A DNA stretch of 64,000 bases from Streptococcus macacae NCTC 11558. GTDB taxonomy: Bacteria; Bacillota; Bacilli; Lactobacillales; Streptococcaceae. Below are positions 1 through 7,755 of this stretch, piece by piece. Within the stretch, counting starts at the first letter, position 1. Every line of letters begins with the position of its first letter. The stretch covers positions 744,001-808,000 of the forward strand of contig NZ_AEUW02000001.1 of the NCBI RefSeq assembly GCF_000187995.2, read 5' to 3'. The position numbers and the translations under genes are program-made. The notes beneath the pieces are model-generated. The model had not been told where the DNA came from. It saw only the letters and a program-made list of their open reading frames with translations, and made no database searches.

Positions 1-888
1 AATATAAATACGGTCAGATTCTTGAACAGATTTGACAATAGCTGGATCAACCGTCATCTGCGCATTGTCATCTGCATAAGTTGAAATTAATTTACGCATA
101 ACCGTTGGCTGTTCATCAATTTCTTTTAGCATATAGTAAGGGTAGGTCCCTTTACCAATATCAGATAAATCAAGCTCAGCTGTATAAGGAGAACGCTCAA
201 CAGGGTTGCCGTCATAATCAGTTATCTCAACAGTATCTTTTGTTAAAACAACCAATTCTTGGTCATGAATTTCCATAAACTGATTTGTTTCACGGATCAT
301 AGCCATAGCATCTGAACACACCATATTATAACCTTGACCAAGCCCAATCAAGAGCGGTGATTTGTTTTTAGCCACATAAATGGTATCTGGATTTTCTGAA
401 TCAATTAGGGCAAAAGCATAGGAACCTTCAATAATATGCAGTGCCTTTTTGAAAGCTTCCAGAACAGATAGGCCCTCTTCTGCAAACTGACCAATTAAAT
501 GAACAGCAATTTCAGTATCAGTTTGTCCCTTTAAAGTATGGCCTGCCAAGTAGTCTTCCTTGATTTGCAGATAGTTTTCAATAACACCGTTATGAACTAA
601 AATAAAACGTCCTGTTGCCGATGTATGAGGATGAGCATTTTCTTCAGTAGCATGGCCATGCGTTGCCCAGCGTGTATGGCCAATCCCCGTTGAGCCAGCA
701 ACATCAATGCCGATTTTAGCACGTAAATCTGAGATTCTTCCAACAGACTTGATTAAGCGTCCATCTGAAGCTTTATCAATAACATAAATTCCTGCTGAGT
801 CATAACCGCGATATTCTAATTTTTCCAAACCTTGCATTAAAATATCTGTTGCATTACGATTTCCTACTACACCTACAATTCCACACAT
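1..888 (-). CDS. glmS: Glutamine-fructose-6-phosphate aminotransferase, N-terminal part (gene runs off the left edge)
   Basis: Makes glucosamine-6-phosphate from fructose-6-phosphate and glutamine, the first committed step to amino sugars for peptidoglycan. The translation starts MCGIVGVVGNR, so Cys2 is the N-terminal nucleophile of a class II glutamine amidotransferase domain. Further family motifs include EYRGYDSAGI, HTRWATHG, HPHTS and the TDTE motif. About 296 residues are visible: the glutaminase domain and the beginning of the linker. The two SIS isomerase domains lie outside the window. The start is fixed by the need for Cys2. Its Shine-Dalgarno sequence (complement of 923-929) is unusually far away, with a hairpin between. 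The gene is transcribed alone from a promoter at 981-1009 flanked by NagR-like operators. Confidence 0.97.
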   Translation of the reverse strand, partial: MCGIVGVVGNRNATDILMQGLEKLEYRGYDSAGIYVIDKASDGRLIKSVGRISDLRAKIGIDVAGSTGIGHTRWATHGHATEENAHPHTSATGRFILVHNGVIENYLQIKEDYLAGHTLKGQTDTEIAVHLIGQFAEEGLSVLEAFKKALHIIEGSYAFALIDSENPDTIYVAKNKSPLLIGLGQGYNMVCSDAMAMIRETNQFMEIHDQELVVLTKDTVEITDYDGNPVERSPYTAELDLSDIGKGTYPYYMLKEIDEQPTVMRKLISTYADDNAQMTVDPAIVKSVQESDRIYI

Positions 889-900
889 ATGATTTACTGA

Positions 901-919
901 CAGCAAATCCAGTTTGCTG
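901..919 (-). promoter_or_regulatory. Hairpin between the glmS Shine-Dalgarno and start codon
   Basis: A perfect 7-bp inverted repeat (CAGCAAA / TTTGCTG, loop TCCAG) lies between a strong SD (AAGGAGG, complement of 923-929) and the glmS ATG at 888. The linear SD-start distance is about 34 nt. Folding the hairpin removes 19 nt and leaves about 15 nt, which suggests that translation may depend on the fold. Confidence 0.5.
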
Positions 920-935
920 CTTCCTCCTTACAGTT

Positions 936-952
936 AAAATTGGTCTAGTCTT
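936..952. promoter_or_regulatory. NagR-type (dre-like) operator, downstream copy
   Basis: The 17-mer AAAATTGGTCTAGTCTT occurs here and again at 1014-1030. The core TTGGTCTAG resembles half of the TGGTCTAGACCA-type site bound by the GntR-family regulator NagR, known to control glmS in S. mutans. This copy lies downstream of the -10 box, where a bound repressor would block transcription. Confidence 0.6.
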
Positions 953-980
953 TTTTGCTAGATTTTTAGATAACAAAGAC

Positions 981-1009
981 AGTATATAACTTTATTTATC
1001 CAAAGTCAA
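981..1009 (-). promoter_or_regulatory. glmS sigma-A promoter
   Basis: Read on the minus strand: -35 TTGACT (complement of 1004-1009), 17-bp spacer, -10 TATACT (complement of 981-986). Both boxes are near consensus and the promoter is bracketed by the two repeated operator-like 17-mers. Confidence 0.85.
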
Positions 1010-1013
1010 CAGC

Positions 1014-1030
1014 AAAATTGGTCTAGTCTT
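1014..1030. promoter_or_regulatory. NagR-type (dre-like) operator, upstream copy
   Basis: Second exact copy of AAAATTGGTCTAGTCTT, immediately upstream of the glmS -35 box. The two copies start 78 bp apart, so the promoter sits between them. Looping or cooperative repression is possible but not shown. Confidence 0.6.
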
Positions 1031-1063
1031 ATAAGAGCAAAAATAAAAGAGCAATCCCTTGAA

Positions 1064-1624
1064 CTACTCTGTTTTAACAAAACCAAAATGACCAAGCGGT
1101 AAAACTCTAAAGGTAACAACTCCTTTAATCTGAGATCTTTTAATCAAACCAAAAGTTCGGCTGTCCTGCTTATTGGATCGCTGATCGTTTAAAATTAAAT
1201 AGCTTCCTTTAGGAATTTTATTTGATTTGCTTTTACGAATACTTGATACCGTAAAATCTGCTGTAAAAGGATTTTGATTTTTATGATTTTTGATGTGAAA
1301 TTTCTTTTTCAGTGGATTAATATAAGATTGACTGGCAATCTTTTTATTGCGATAAAAAATATCATCCATATAGGTAATACTGTCATGAGGATCTCCGATG
1401 ATTCTTCCGATGTGAGTATGGCCTTTTGCCTCATAGACCACAAACTCTTTATAATCAGGCTTACTGGTTCTTGTAAAGGTAATCAGATCTCCTTTTTTGA
1501 GATAGCTATTAGCATCTGCCTGAGTAACACGGTAAGTTGAAAAAACAAATATCCTTAACAAAAGCAAGACCAAAATGACTAAAATAACTAAAAGGATATC
1601 CCTAATAAAATCACGCTTAACCAT
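1064..1624 (-). CDS. lepB: Signal peptidase I family protein lacking the Ser/Lys dyad
   Basis: A 186-residue S26-family protein with one N-terminal membrane anchor (residues 9-28) and an extracellular domain. The region matching the usual SMxPTLxxGD reads DANSYLKKGD, so the nucleophilic Ser is Asp37. The region matching KRxxGxPGD reads GRIIGDPHD, so the general-base Lys is Gly73. The distal family box is kept (LNDQRSNKQDSRTFG). An Asp/Gly replacement is known for SipA of the S. pyogenes pilus locus, a non-catalytic chaperone-like homologue. It is therefore probably not an active leader peptidase, although automatic annotation will call it lepB. The ATG is preceded by AAGGAG 6 nt upstream, and a promoter lies at 1651-1678. 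Confidence 0.8.
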   Translation of the reverse strand: MVKRDFIRDILLVILVILVLLLLRIFVFSTYRVTQADANSYLKKGDLITFTRTSKPDYKEFVVYEAKGHTHIGRIIGDPHDSITYMDDIFYRNKKIASQSYINPLKKKFHIKNHKNQNPFTADFTVSSIRKSKSNKIPKGSYLILNDQRSNKQDSRTFGLIKRSQIKGVVTFRVLPLGHFGFVKTE

Positions 1625-1650
1625 TAATATCTCCTTAATTTATTCAACTT

Positions 1651-1678
1651 ATTATAGCACTTTTTAAGAGATAAACAA
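1651..1678 (-). promoter_or_regulatory. Promoter of the signal-peptidase-like gene
   Basis: Minus strand: -35 TTGTTT (complement of 1673-1678), 16-bp spacer, -10 TATAAT (complement of 1651-1656) preceded by TGC, making it an extended -10. Confidence 0.7.
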
Positions 1679-1701
1679 AGCGAGATAACTTGCAAAAAAG
1701 C

Positions 1702-1944
1702 CTAATTGTCTCCAAAAATGACAGACAAAACGGCAATGACAATAATAGCTCCCAGTATTGAGGAGAAAAAGGACATCCCAGCTATCGTCGGCCCCCAAAA
1801 GCCAAATAATCTATGACCAATCCAGGCGCCTAATAGACCTGCAAAAATTTTAGTCAAACAGCCCATAGACCGCCCTCGATTAGTAATTGAAACAGCTATA
1901 GAACCAATTAAAGCACTCACAATTATAGTCCAAATAAGTGTCAT
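1702..1944 (-). CDS. GlsB/YeaQ/YmgE family small membrane protein
   Basis: An 80-residue protein with three predicted membrane helices and the Gly-rich pattern of the GlsB/YeaQ/YmgE (transglycosylase-associated) family, for example GCLTKIFAGLLGAWIGHRL and FWGPTIAGMSFFSSILGA. Members are widespread, stress-linked in some Firmicutes, and without an established biochemical role. The SD is weak (AAGGAAG). It is probably transcribed separately from the signal-peptidase-like gene, which has its own promoter. It is the last gene before the RUP-like repeat and the biosynthetic island. Confidence 0.75.
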   Translation of the reverse strand: MTLIWTIIVSALIGSIAVSITNRGRSMGCLTKIFAGLLGAWIGHRLFGFWGPTIAGMSFFSSILGAIIVIAVLSVIFGDN

Positions 1945-1963
1945 CTGGTCTTCCTTTCTGATC

Positions 1964-2070
1964 TAATACTCTTCGAAAATCTCTTCAAACTAGATCAGCT
2001 TCGCCTTGCTCTGCCTTAGCACTGCCTGCAGCTAGCTTTCTAATTTGATTTTTGATTTTCATTGAGTCTA
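1964..2070. repeat. RUP-like streptococcal MITE (107 bp)
   Basis: The stretch starts TAATACTCTTCGAAAATC and ends GATTTTCATTGAGTCTA. The ends are imperfect inverted repeats bounded by TA, and the length is 107 bp. This matches the RUP type of pneumococcal repeat (remembered length 107 bp, thought to be mobilised by IS630 transposase at TA targets). The interior contains the characteristic TCAGCTTCGCCTTGC and GCAGCTAGCTTTCTA segments. It marks the left side of the accessory island. Confidence 0.75.
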
Positions 2071-2309
2071 AAAATTCTATACTTATAGTTTAACAGGAAA
2101 TTGGGAAAATACAAAAAGAAAACTAAAGGATTTCACACTGTGCAGGACAGAAATAAGATCCTTTAGTTCAATAAAATAGAACTAAATCTATGTAAAATAT
2201 TATTCTTGAGCTTCTTAAAATAATAAGGGAACAATCCCACAACAGCTTTGTTTTATCATAAACTATAAATCACAGCCCCTGCCCTTAGCCATAGACATAA
2301 ATGCCATTA
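2071..2309. other. Non-coding stretch at the left edge of the island, with a long inverted repeat
   Basis: No supported gene. It holds a perfect 11-bp inverted repeat AACTAAAGGAT (2121-2131) / ATCCTTTAGTT (2158-2168) with a 26-nt loop. It lies downstream of the PPTase gene and could end the exporter/PPTase transcript, but no strong U-tract follows on the minus strand. The rest is AT-rich without recognised motifs. Confidence 0.45.
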
Positions 2310-3002
2310 TTAGGATTTTTGAAATAGCAATTTTAGATCATCAATAGTTAGCTCTTCTAAGCCAGGGCAAAAATTTTGTTCCTGTGAACAAACAGCAAGG
2401 CTATAGTTTTTTTCAAGCTGATATTGCTTAAAAAAATAAGTCTCTTCTTCGTTCTTACGTATCGCTTGCCGAAATCCACCTTCTTCTTTGACAACAGAAA
2501 ACTCATCTAAAGGCTGGAAAAGCCCTTTTCCTATGGCTTTAATATAAGCTTCCTTCAAACTCCACATATCATAAAAAGTTGTTTTTTGAGCATCTTTTTG
2601 CAAAGAGAATAAGAATTCTTTTTCCTGCGGGGAGAAAAAATGACTGGCAAGTTCCGATTTTGCTCCCTTGTGCTCTTGAACATCTATTCCAATATTAAAA
2701 GGACTAACAGCACAGACTACCCATACTCCTGAATGAGAAATATTATACTGAATATTGTCATAGCCTTTAAGATAAGGTTTTCCATACCGATTTTGAAGAA
2801 TCTTTATAGCGTTATTATCTACAGACAATGCTTGCATAATAGCATAACGTGCTAAAAGCTGTCCTAAAAGCGATCGCTTTCGGTCTTCCCAAAAGCGATA
2901 AGCTTGTATCTTTTTTTGATAGTCTTCTTCAACGACATTTAAGAATTCTAAAAATTGTTCATCATTTAAGCTATTTTGACTCCTAATTGTAAAAATTTTC
3001 AT
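2310..3002 (-). CDS. 4'-phosphopantetheinyl transferase, Sfp type
   Basis: A 230-residue PPTase that moves the phosphopantetheine arm of CoA to the conserved Ser of carrier domains. The size and motifs are those of the Sfp group: an N-terminal pseudo-repeat, then IGIDVQE at 104-110 (Mg-binding Asp; the usual form is GIDxE, so Gln replaces Glu at one position but Glu110 follows), FFSPQE, and WSLKEAYIKAIGKG at 147-160 (catalytic Glu and Lys). It is the last gene of the exporter operon, 7 nt after the permease, so its SD lies inside the permease end. It most likely activates the NRPS/PKS carrier domains and free ACP encoded upstream. The housekeeping AcpS is expected elsewhere. Confidence 0.9.
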   Translation of the reverse strand: MKIFTIRSQNSLNDEQFLEFLNVVEEDYQKKIQAYRFWEDRKRSLLGQLLARYAIMQALSVDNNAIKILQNRYGKPYLKGYDNIQYNISHSGVWVVCAVSPFNIGIDVQEHKGAKSELASHFFSPQEKEFLFSLQKDAQKTTFYDMWSLKEAYIKAIGKGLFQPLDEFSVVKEEGGFRQAIRKNEEETYFFKQYQLEKNYSLAVCSQEQNFCPGLEELTIDDLKLLFQKS

Positions 3003-3009
3003 TATGATT

Positions 3010-4713
3010 TCACCATTCTACTAGAAATTCTGCTTGTCGTTCATTATGGATGATTTTTCTGACATTTAAAACAAATAAAAATCGAATAGCTAAGCACAGC
3101 ACATTCATAATGGCCAACATATAGATAAAAGTTAACAGGCTAAATTGGAAAGGCATATAATCTCCAGTTTGTAAGGAAGTCATCCTTTGTATATATTGAG
3201 CAGCATATATTCCCAAAGGTAAGGTTAACAGAAATAAAATATTGCTCAAAATAATATAAGGATTTAACAATATTTTATTTATTTCTTGTCTGTCATAGCC
3301 TAATAGATCAAATACTAAGATATTATTGATATTATTATTTAGTCCAATAAAGATGGCTAAATAGATTAATAAACAGCCTGTAATGATCCCAATACTTTGA
3401 TTGATAATGGCACTGACTTTATTAGAGGTCTGACTTCTTTTGACGGCTGCAATTTTCTTTTTAAAAGAAGTGACTTTTCCATCGGTAGATGGTATTTTAT
3501 TCGTTAAAAGGCCATTAAAAACCTTGCCCTTTTCTTTTATCATATTTTGCGCCTGCTTTTCTGGCACATATATCGTTTTTAAATCTGCATTTTCCGCAAA
3601 TCCTGAGACGACGACTTTATATTTTTTTCCTTTAACTTTTAAATCAATAGAATCCCCAGCTTTTATGCCATAGTTTTCCTTAAGTTCCGGATTAAGAAAT
3701 ACACCTTTTGCAGCATTTAATTGCTTCCCTTTATGATCAAACAATTGAAATAGGCGGCTCGACCCTTTTAAGGAGACGACGTGATAGTTTACTTTATTAT
3801 TTTTATATTCCATTTCAGTATCATACTTAAGATAAGGCAGAGCAGCTGAGGACTTTTTAAGATCATCATTTTGATAGTGTTTATAGCTAATATCATAAGT
3901 AAAATGGCGGCCATCTTTTTGGGATTCAATCACTTTAGAGCTGCTCAATATAAGAGAAACACTCAAAACAAACATGATACTGAATGTTACAATCGCTACA
4001 ATCAGTAAACCAAGTGAATTGAAACTGCTAAGAGTTAGCTCAAATCTAAATTTACGGCGGACAGGTAGCTTTTGCAGAATTTTTTCTATGATACCAGGAC
4101 GCGTCATGTTTAAATTTGTCTGCTTCAGCATAAGAGCAATATCTTTGTTTCCGATGGTTAAGCCTGCTAAATAAGTAATAATACCTAAAAATAAGCTGAG
4201 CCATAAAATTCCAGTAACAAAGGACTGTACAGAAAGTCCCTTTTCAAGGCCATTTACCAGATAGGTCTGAGCATTTGCAGATATAAGGATACTAGAGCCC
4301 CAAAAACCAAGTCCAAAACCAAGCAAAGAAGAAACAAAGGAAAGACTAAAGATCAATAAAACATAACTCCTTATGATATGGCCAAAAGAAAATCCCATAG
4401 ATAAAAATTGAGCAATTTTAATTTGATTCTTGCGAAGTGTACCTCTCATAAACAGAAAAAGAATGAGAGAAAGAATGCCCACCATGGAAATAGTAATATT
4501 TCTAATCAAGATTTGGTTGCTTTTTAAAGCCACCATATATTTCACTTCGTGGTTTGACAAAGACTGTACACTTAAACGTCTTAAATTTTCATCAATTGCA
4601 AAATGGACAAAGAAATACATAAAGGAGGTAAACACCAAAATAAGAGATAAAATGGTTACCATGGTCTTCTTTGAAAAAAAGTCTTTTGCTAAATGTTTAA
4701 ATAGTAAGCTCAT
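3010..4713 (-). CDS. ABC transporter permease, FtsX-like (BceB/MacB type)
   Basis: A 567-residue membrane protein: one N-terminal helix (about 17-40), a first group of helices around 75-190 and one near 230-255, a large extracellular domain (about 260-425), and three C-terminal helices (about 435-460, 480-505, 525-550). This is the layout of FtsX-domain permeases that export peptides, lipopeptides or lipids or confer resistance. It is directly downstream of its ATPase (1-nt gap) and upstream of the PPTase. In this context it is the likely exporter, or self-protection pump, for the hybrid product. The substrate is inferred from location only. Confidence 0.8.
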   Translation of the reverse strand: MSLLFKHLAKDFFSKKTMVTILSLILVFTSFMYFFVHFAIDENLRRLSVQSLSNHEVKYMVALKSNQILIRNITISMVGILSLILFLFMRGTLRKNQIKIAQFLSMGFSFGHIIRSYVLLIFSLSFVSSLLGFGLGFWGSSILISANAQTYLVNGLEKGLSVQSFVTGILWLSLFLGIITYLAGLTIGNKDIALMLKQTNLNMTRPGIIEKILQKLPVRRKFRFELTLSSFNSLGLLIVAIVTFSIMFVLSVSLILSSSKVIESQKDGRHFTYDISYKHYQNDDLKKSSAALPYLKYDTEMEYKNNKVNYHVVSLKGSSRLFQLFDHKGKQLNAAKGVFLNPELKENYGIKAGDSIDLKVKGKKYKVVVSGFAENADLKTIYVPEKQAQNMIKEKGKVFNGLLTNKIPSTDGKVTSFKKKIAAVKRSQTSNKVSAIINQSIGIITGCLLIYLAIFIGLNNNINNILVFDLLGYDRQEINKILLNPYIILSNILFLLTLPLGIYAAQYIQRMTSLQTGDYMPFQFSLLTFIYMLAIMNVLCLAIRFLFVLNVRKIIHNERQAEFLVEW

Positions 4714-4714
4714 T

Positions 4715-5416
4715 TTAAATCTCCCAACTCATCCGATCTGGTGATAAAATATTGGTATTTTTATCATTTTTTATAATATGCCCATCTTCTAATAGAACGA
4801 TTCTATCAGCGGTTTTTGCAATTTCACGATTATGTGTTGTAAAAATAATACTTGTTCCATATCTTTTCTTTATATCATGCAGTAAAACAATGATATTTTT
4901 ACTGTTCTCACTATCTAGTGCCCCTGTTGCCTCATCACAAAATAAAATAGCTGGATTCTTAATAACAGCTCTTGCGATACACATTCTTTGCTGTTCACCG
5001 CCAGATAGCTGATAAGGATATTTCTTTAACAAATGCTGTATCCCCAAAAGCTGGCAGAGTTCTTCTAATTTGCCAGCATCACTCATTTTATTATTTCCAA
5101 GCTGAATATTTTCTTCCACAGTCAAGTTAGGTATAATGATATAATGCTGAAAAACCATGCCAATATCTTCTCTTCGAATTCTTGAAATTTCTTTTTTACT
5201 CAATTGTGTTATATCACGGCCTTTATAAAAGACTTGTCCTGAAGTCGGCTTTAATAGTGTCGATAGTATATTAAGCATGGTGGACTTTCCCGAACCGCTA
5301 TGGCCTAATACGCTTATAAATTGACATGCTTCTATAGATAAATCAACATTTTGCAGAACATATCCACTCTCATATTTTTTACTAATGGATTTAGCTTCTA
5401 ATAATGCTTCTGTCAT
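4715..5416 (-). CDS. ABC transporter ATP-binding protein (LolD/MacB type)
   Basis: A 233-residue ATPase with Walker A GHSGSGKST (38-46), Q-loop MVFQH, signature LSGGEQQR (137-144) and Walker B ILFCDEATGALD (157-168). The sequence matches the MacB/LolD/BceA subgroup that pairs with FtsX-type permeases, consistent with the next gene. SD is AAAGGAGA. A transcription terminator just upstream (5524-5580) separates it from the enzyme operon. It has its own promoter and an operator-like motif (5471-5516) shared with the main biosynthetic promoter, so it is probably co-regulated rather than co-transcribed. Confidence 0.9.
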   Translation of the reverse strand: MTEALLEAKSISKKYESGYVLQNVDLSIEACQFISVLGHSGSGKSTMLNILSTLLKPTSGQVFYKGRDITQLSKKEISRIRREDIGMVFQHYIIIPNLTVEENIQLGNNKMSDAGKLEELCQLLGIQHLLKKYPYQLSGGEQQRMCIARAVIKNPAILFCDEATGALDSENSKNIIVLLHDIKKRYGTSIIFTTHNREIAKTADRIVLLEDGHIIKNDKNTNILSPDRMSWEI

Positions 5417-5470
5417 CAGGTTCTCCTTTTCTTTCCTTTATCGATATATTTAACAATACATCTTCTTCCC

Positions 5471-5516
5471 ATTCTAACATGATATCGGTTAAATTTTAAA
5501 AGTTTCAAATATGAAA
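5471..5516 (-). promoter_or_regulatory. Exporter/PPTase promoter with island-specific operator
   Basis: Minus strand: extended -10 TGTTAGAAT (complement of 5471-5479), with no good -35 at 17 bp (TTAAAA). The near-palindrome TTTCATATTTGAAA (complement of 5503-5516) is centred 36 bp upstream of the -10 centre, a place typical of an activator contacting the -35 region. The same arrangement occurs at 31958-32004 and 32021-32067. Confidence 0.65.
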
Positions 5517-5523
5517 TTTATGA

Positions 5524-5580
5524 TAAACAAAAAAGATGGAAGCAAGTTTCGAAAAAGACTTTCGGTCTGCTCACCATCTT
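5524..5580 (-). terminator. Rho-independent terminator of the biosynthetic operon
   Basis: Minus strand: AAGATGG...CCATCTT (5533-5539 with 5574-5580), extended inward by AGCA/TGCT, followed by TTTTTTGTTT. It sits after the 226-residue membrane protein gene and before the exporter genes. Confidence 0.8.
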
Positions 5581-5615
5581 CTGCTATTAAACATAAAATA
5601 ATTAATGAACCCTAA

Positions 5616-6296
5616 TCAAATGGATATTCTGTTTATCTTTTTTAACATGTAGAGGCCTAACAAACCAAACCACAAGAATGCTAAAACACCTTTTGCAATA
5701 TTACAAACAGCAACAATTGGCAAAGGTAAATAAGGAATAGAAACTACAATATAAACAATACCTAATATAAGCCCAATAATGTTACAAGCTCTAAACTGAT
5801 CTTTCTTAAAAGAGAATAGACTAACTAAAGCAATCCATATCCCTAAAAAACCATATACTACTATCCCATTTGGTGAAAAAGATATATAGGGATCTATAGT
5901 CAAAATAATCTCTTTCTTCAGCGCTGTCGCTGAGGTATAAACACCAGCCATAGCTGGCTTTGCTGTTAAAGCTCTAAAATTAGCCACAGATAACACTGCA
6001 AAGCTGATGTAAGCAAGTTTTTGCGACCATCTAACTAATTGGTTATCTTCTAGCCCTAAATAAGATGTTACGGCTTCTACTGTTCCTAGACCAAATATTC
6101 CGATTAATGCTAAACAGAGATAGGATAGAATGAAGAAGGTTGAATTTTTTGACATATTTGTAAGAAAAAGATTAATCTTACCATCTTGAGAAATGATAGG
6201 TTGTAACATTATGCATAACCCCATTATCAATTGACAAATACTACTTAAAATCGAAAAAAGACCGCCTGTTGTATATATTTTCTGTTTCTTATGCAT
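5616..6296 (-). CDS. Predicted membrane protein, unknown function
   Basis: 226 residues, not assigned to a family with confidence; the hydrophobicity recalls DUF4386-type proteins. About six helices can be drawn: 10-33, 50-72, 90-107, 143-163, 172-192 and 196-218, with a positively charged C-terminus. The start ATG overlaps the end of the dehydratase gene by 8 nt (ATGCATAA), so it is translationally coupled to the type II PKS genes. It is the last gene of the long operon, directly before a terminator. A role in immunity, membrane anchoring of the enzymes, or transport of the acyl product is possible, but nothing in the sequence decides it. Confidence 0.7.
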   Translation of the reverse strand: MHKKQKIYTTGGLFSILSSICQLIMGLCIMLQPIISQDGKINLFLTNMSKNSTFFILSYLCLALIGIFGLGTVEAVTSYLGLEDNQLVRWSQKLAYISFAVLSVANFRALTAKPAMAGVYTSATALKKEIILTIDPYISFSPNGIVVYGFLGIWIALVSLFSFKKDQFRACNIIGLILGIVYIVVSIPYLPLPIVAVCNIAKGVLAFLWFGLLGLYMLKKINRISI

Positions 6297-6717
6297 TTAA
6301 TGACTCCTTAATAGAAAAAATTAATTCTCCTTTGGCAACAATTCTATCTTCTACATAAGCTACTGCCTCAACAATCACGCCTAAGGCTGTTACTTTTTTA
6401 CTTTCAACTATCATCTTTAGCTGATCTCCTGGGACAACTACTGATTTAAAAGTCATCTTCGTAGAATATAGTAGAAATAGTTTATCTTCTTGTTCTTTTT
6501 TCTTAAATAAGAGAATGGCTGATTGAGCCAATGCCTCAGTGATATAAACGCCAGGAAATATCGCCTGATTAGGAAAATGGCCTAAGAATACCATCTCATT
6601 ACCCGTAATATTTTTTATACTTATAATTTTTTTCTCTGGGAGGAGTTCAAGTACCTTATCAACCATCTGCAAAGGAAATTTTTGGGGTAAAACGGAACTG
6701 ACTTCTTGAAAATTCAT
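6289..6717 (-). CDS. 3-hydroxyacyl-ACP dehydratase, FabZ-like hotdog protein
   Basis: A 142-residue single-hotdog dehydratase that removes water from beta-hydroxyacyl-ACP to give a trans double bond. The active-site stretch reads GHFPNQAIFPGVYITEALAQ, with the catalytic His47 and acidic Glu61 at FabZ-like spacing. It is shorter than, and clearly different from, the housekeeping FabZ expected in the fatty-acid cluster. It lies 5 nt after the chain-length-factor gene. With KR, ACP, KS and CLF but no enoyl reductase nearby, the set is expected to leave double bonds in place and give a polyene-type chain. Confidence 0.88.
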   Translation of the reverse strand: MNFQEVSSVLPQKFPLQMVDKVLELLPEKKIISIKNITGNEMVFLGHFPNQAIFPGVYITEALAQSAILLFKKKEQEDKLFLLYSTKMTFKSVVVPGDQLKMIVESKKVTALGVIVEAVAYVEDRIVAKGELIFSIKESLNA

Positions 6718-6722
6718 ATCCT

Positions 6723-7754
6723 TTACTCCTTTACCATTTCATTGTGATGGCTTAACGATAAGCCTTTAAAATTACCGCTCCAGTCATTGCACAAAATAGC
6801 ACCTTTTTCCTCCTGAAACTTTTGTAAACTATAAAGTATTTGGGCTATTCCTGTGGAGCCAAATAATTCACCTCCAAAAACATCATAAATTGGAAGTATT
6901 TCAGTCTGTTTAAAGTTTCTTTGAAAATAATCAATCTCATCTTGATGATCTTCCATAAGATGGTTATCTGCAATACAAATAGACATGTATTCTTCTGTAT
7001 TTTCACTTAATTCTGTCATGAGATAATGATATTCTTCATAGTTATTCTCATTTTTCTTATTAGTATTCTTAACTAAAAAATGAGAATCAAAAGTTGAACA
7101 AAACTTTAAAATCTGCCCATAAATTTTGGCTCCTCTTGCTTTTGCATGAGACTGAGATTCTAAAATAATAGTTCCCCCTAGCTGTCTCAATTGAGCTATT
7201 TGATCGGCACTCATAATATGTGTTTCTGCCAGCCATTGCTTATAAGCAGGGGTAAATTCTTCTACACCGGTAACAATAACGAGATCTACTTCTCTTTTTT
7301 GTATCATATGATAAGCATATTCAAGAGCATCCAGCGCTGCCACCCTCCCTGTAGATATCGTGGTATTAAAACCACTTATATTAAAATGAATTCCTAACTT
7401 AGCTGCAGTTGCATTTAATACAAGATTTGGTCCCTGCATAGCTCCGACAGATCTTGGACCTTCTGCTAAAGTTAATTTATCAAAATCAACAATAGTTGAC
7501 ATAGAAGAAAAATTAGTAGCAACAACTACTCCACTGCGTTCAGGAATGAACTCTTCAATCTGAGCATTTTCTTTTGCCATTTTGGCTGCGACTAAAGACA
7601 TCTTGGTCGCATCTGTCAGATAGCGCAGCCCTCTTCCTCCAATTAATTCTTTATAATTAGCATTCTCTAACTTTAAAACTGGAAACAAAAAATCTTTATC
7701 ATAATTTATTTCTTCAGTAACTAATGAGCCACCAGTAATAACAACGGTTTCCAT
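6723..7754 (-). CDS. Ketosynthase-like protein without catalytic residues (chain-length-factor type, KS-beta)
   Basis: A 343-residue thiolase-fold protein, shorter than and divergent from the adjacent KS. Where the partner has TACAAG (Cys162), this protein has TTISTG, with Ile133 in the Cys position. The GHTMG loop that carries the second catalytic His of the partner reads GSTGI here, and the HGTGT motif is absent. Loss of the catalytic triad beside an intact KS is the hallmark of the KS-alpha/KS-beta heterodimer of type II PKSs, where KS-beta sets chain length. The gap to the KS gene is 1 nt, which suggests coupled, stoichiometric expression. Confidence 0.82.
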   Translation of the reverse strand: METVVITGGSLVTEEINYDKDFLFPVLKLENANYKELIGGRGLRYLTDATKMSLVAAKMAKENAQIEEFIPERSGVVVATNFSSMSTIVDFDKLTLAEGPRSVGAMQGPNLVLNATAAKLGIHFNISGFNTTISTGRVAALDALEYAYHMIQKREVDLVIVTGVEEFTPAYKQWLAETHIMSADQIAQLRQLGGTIILESQSHAKARGAKIYGQILKFCSTFDSHFLVKNTNKKNENNYEEYHYLMTELSENTEEYMSICIADNHLMEDHQDEIDYFQRNFKQTEILPIYDVFGGELFGSTGIAQILYSLQKFQEEKGAILCNDWSGNFKGLSLSHHNEMVKE

Positions 7755-7755
7755 A

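Noticed and set aside
64..200. Riboswitch or ribozyme (glmS type) near glmS
   Set aside because: The 5' leader is under 100 nt and lacks the conserved glmS ribozyme core; the NagR-type operators explain control better.
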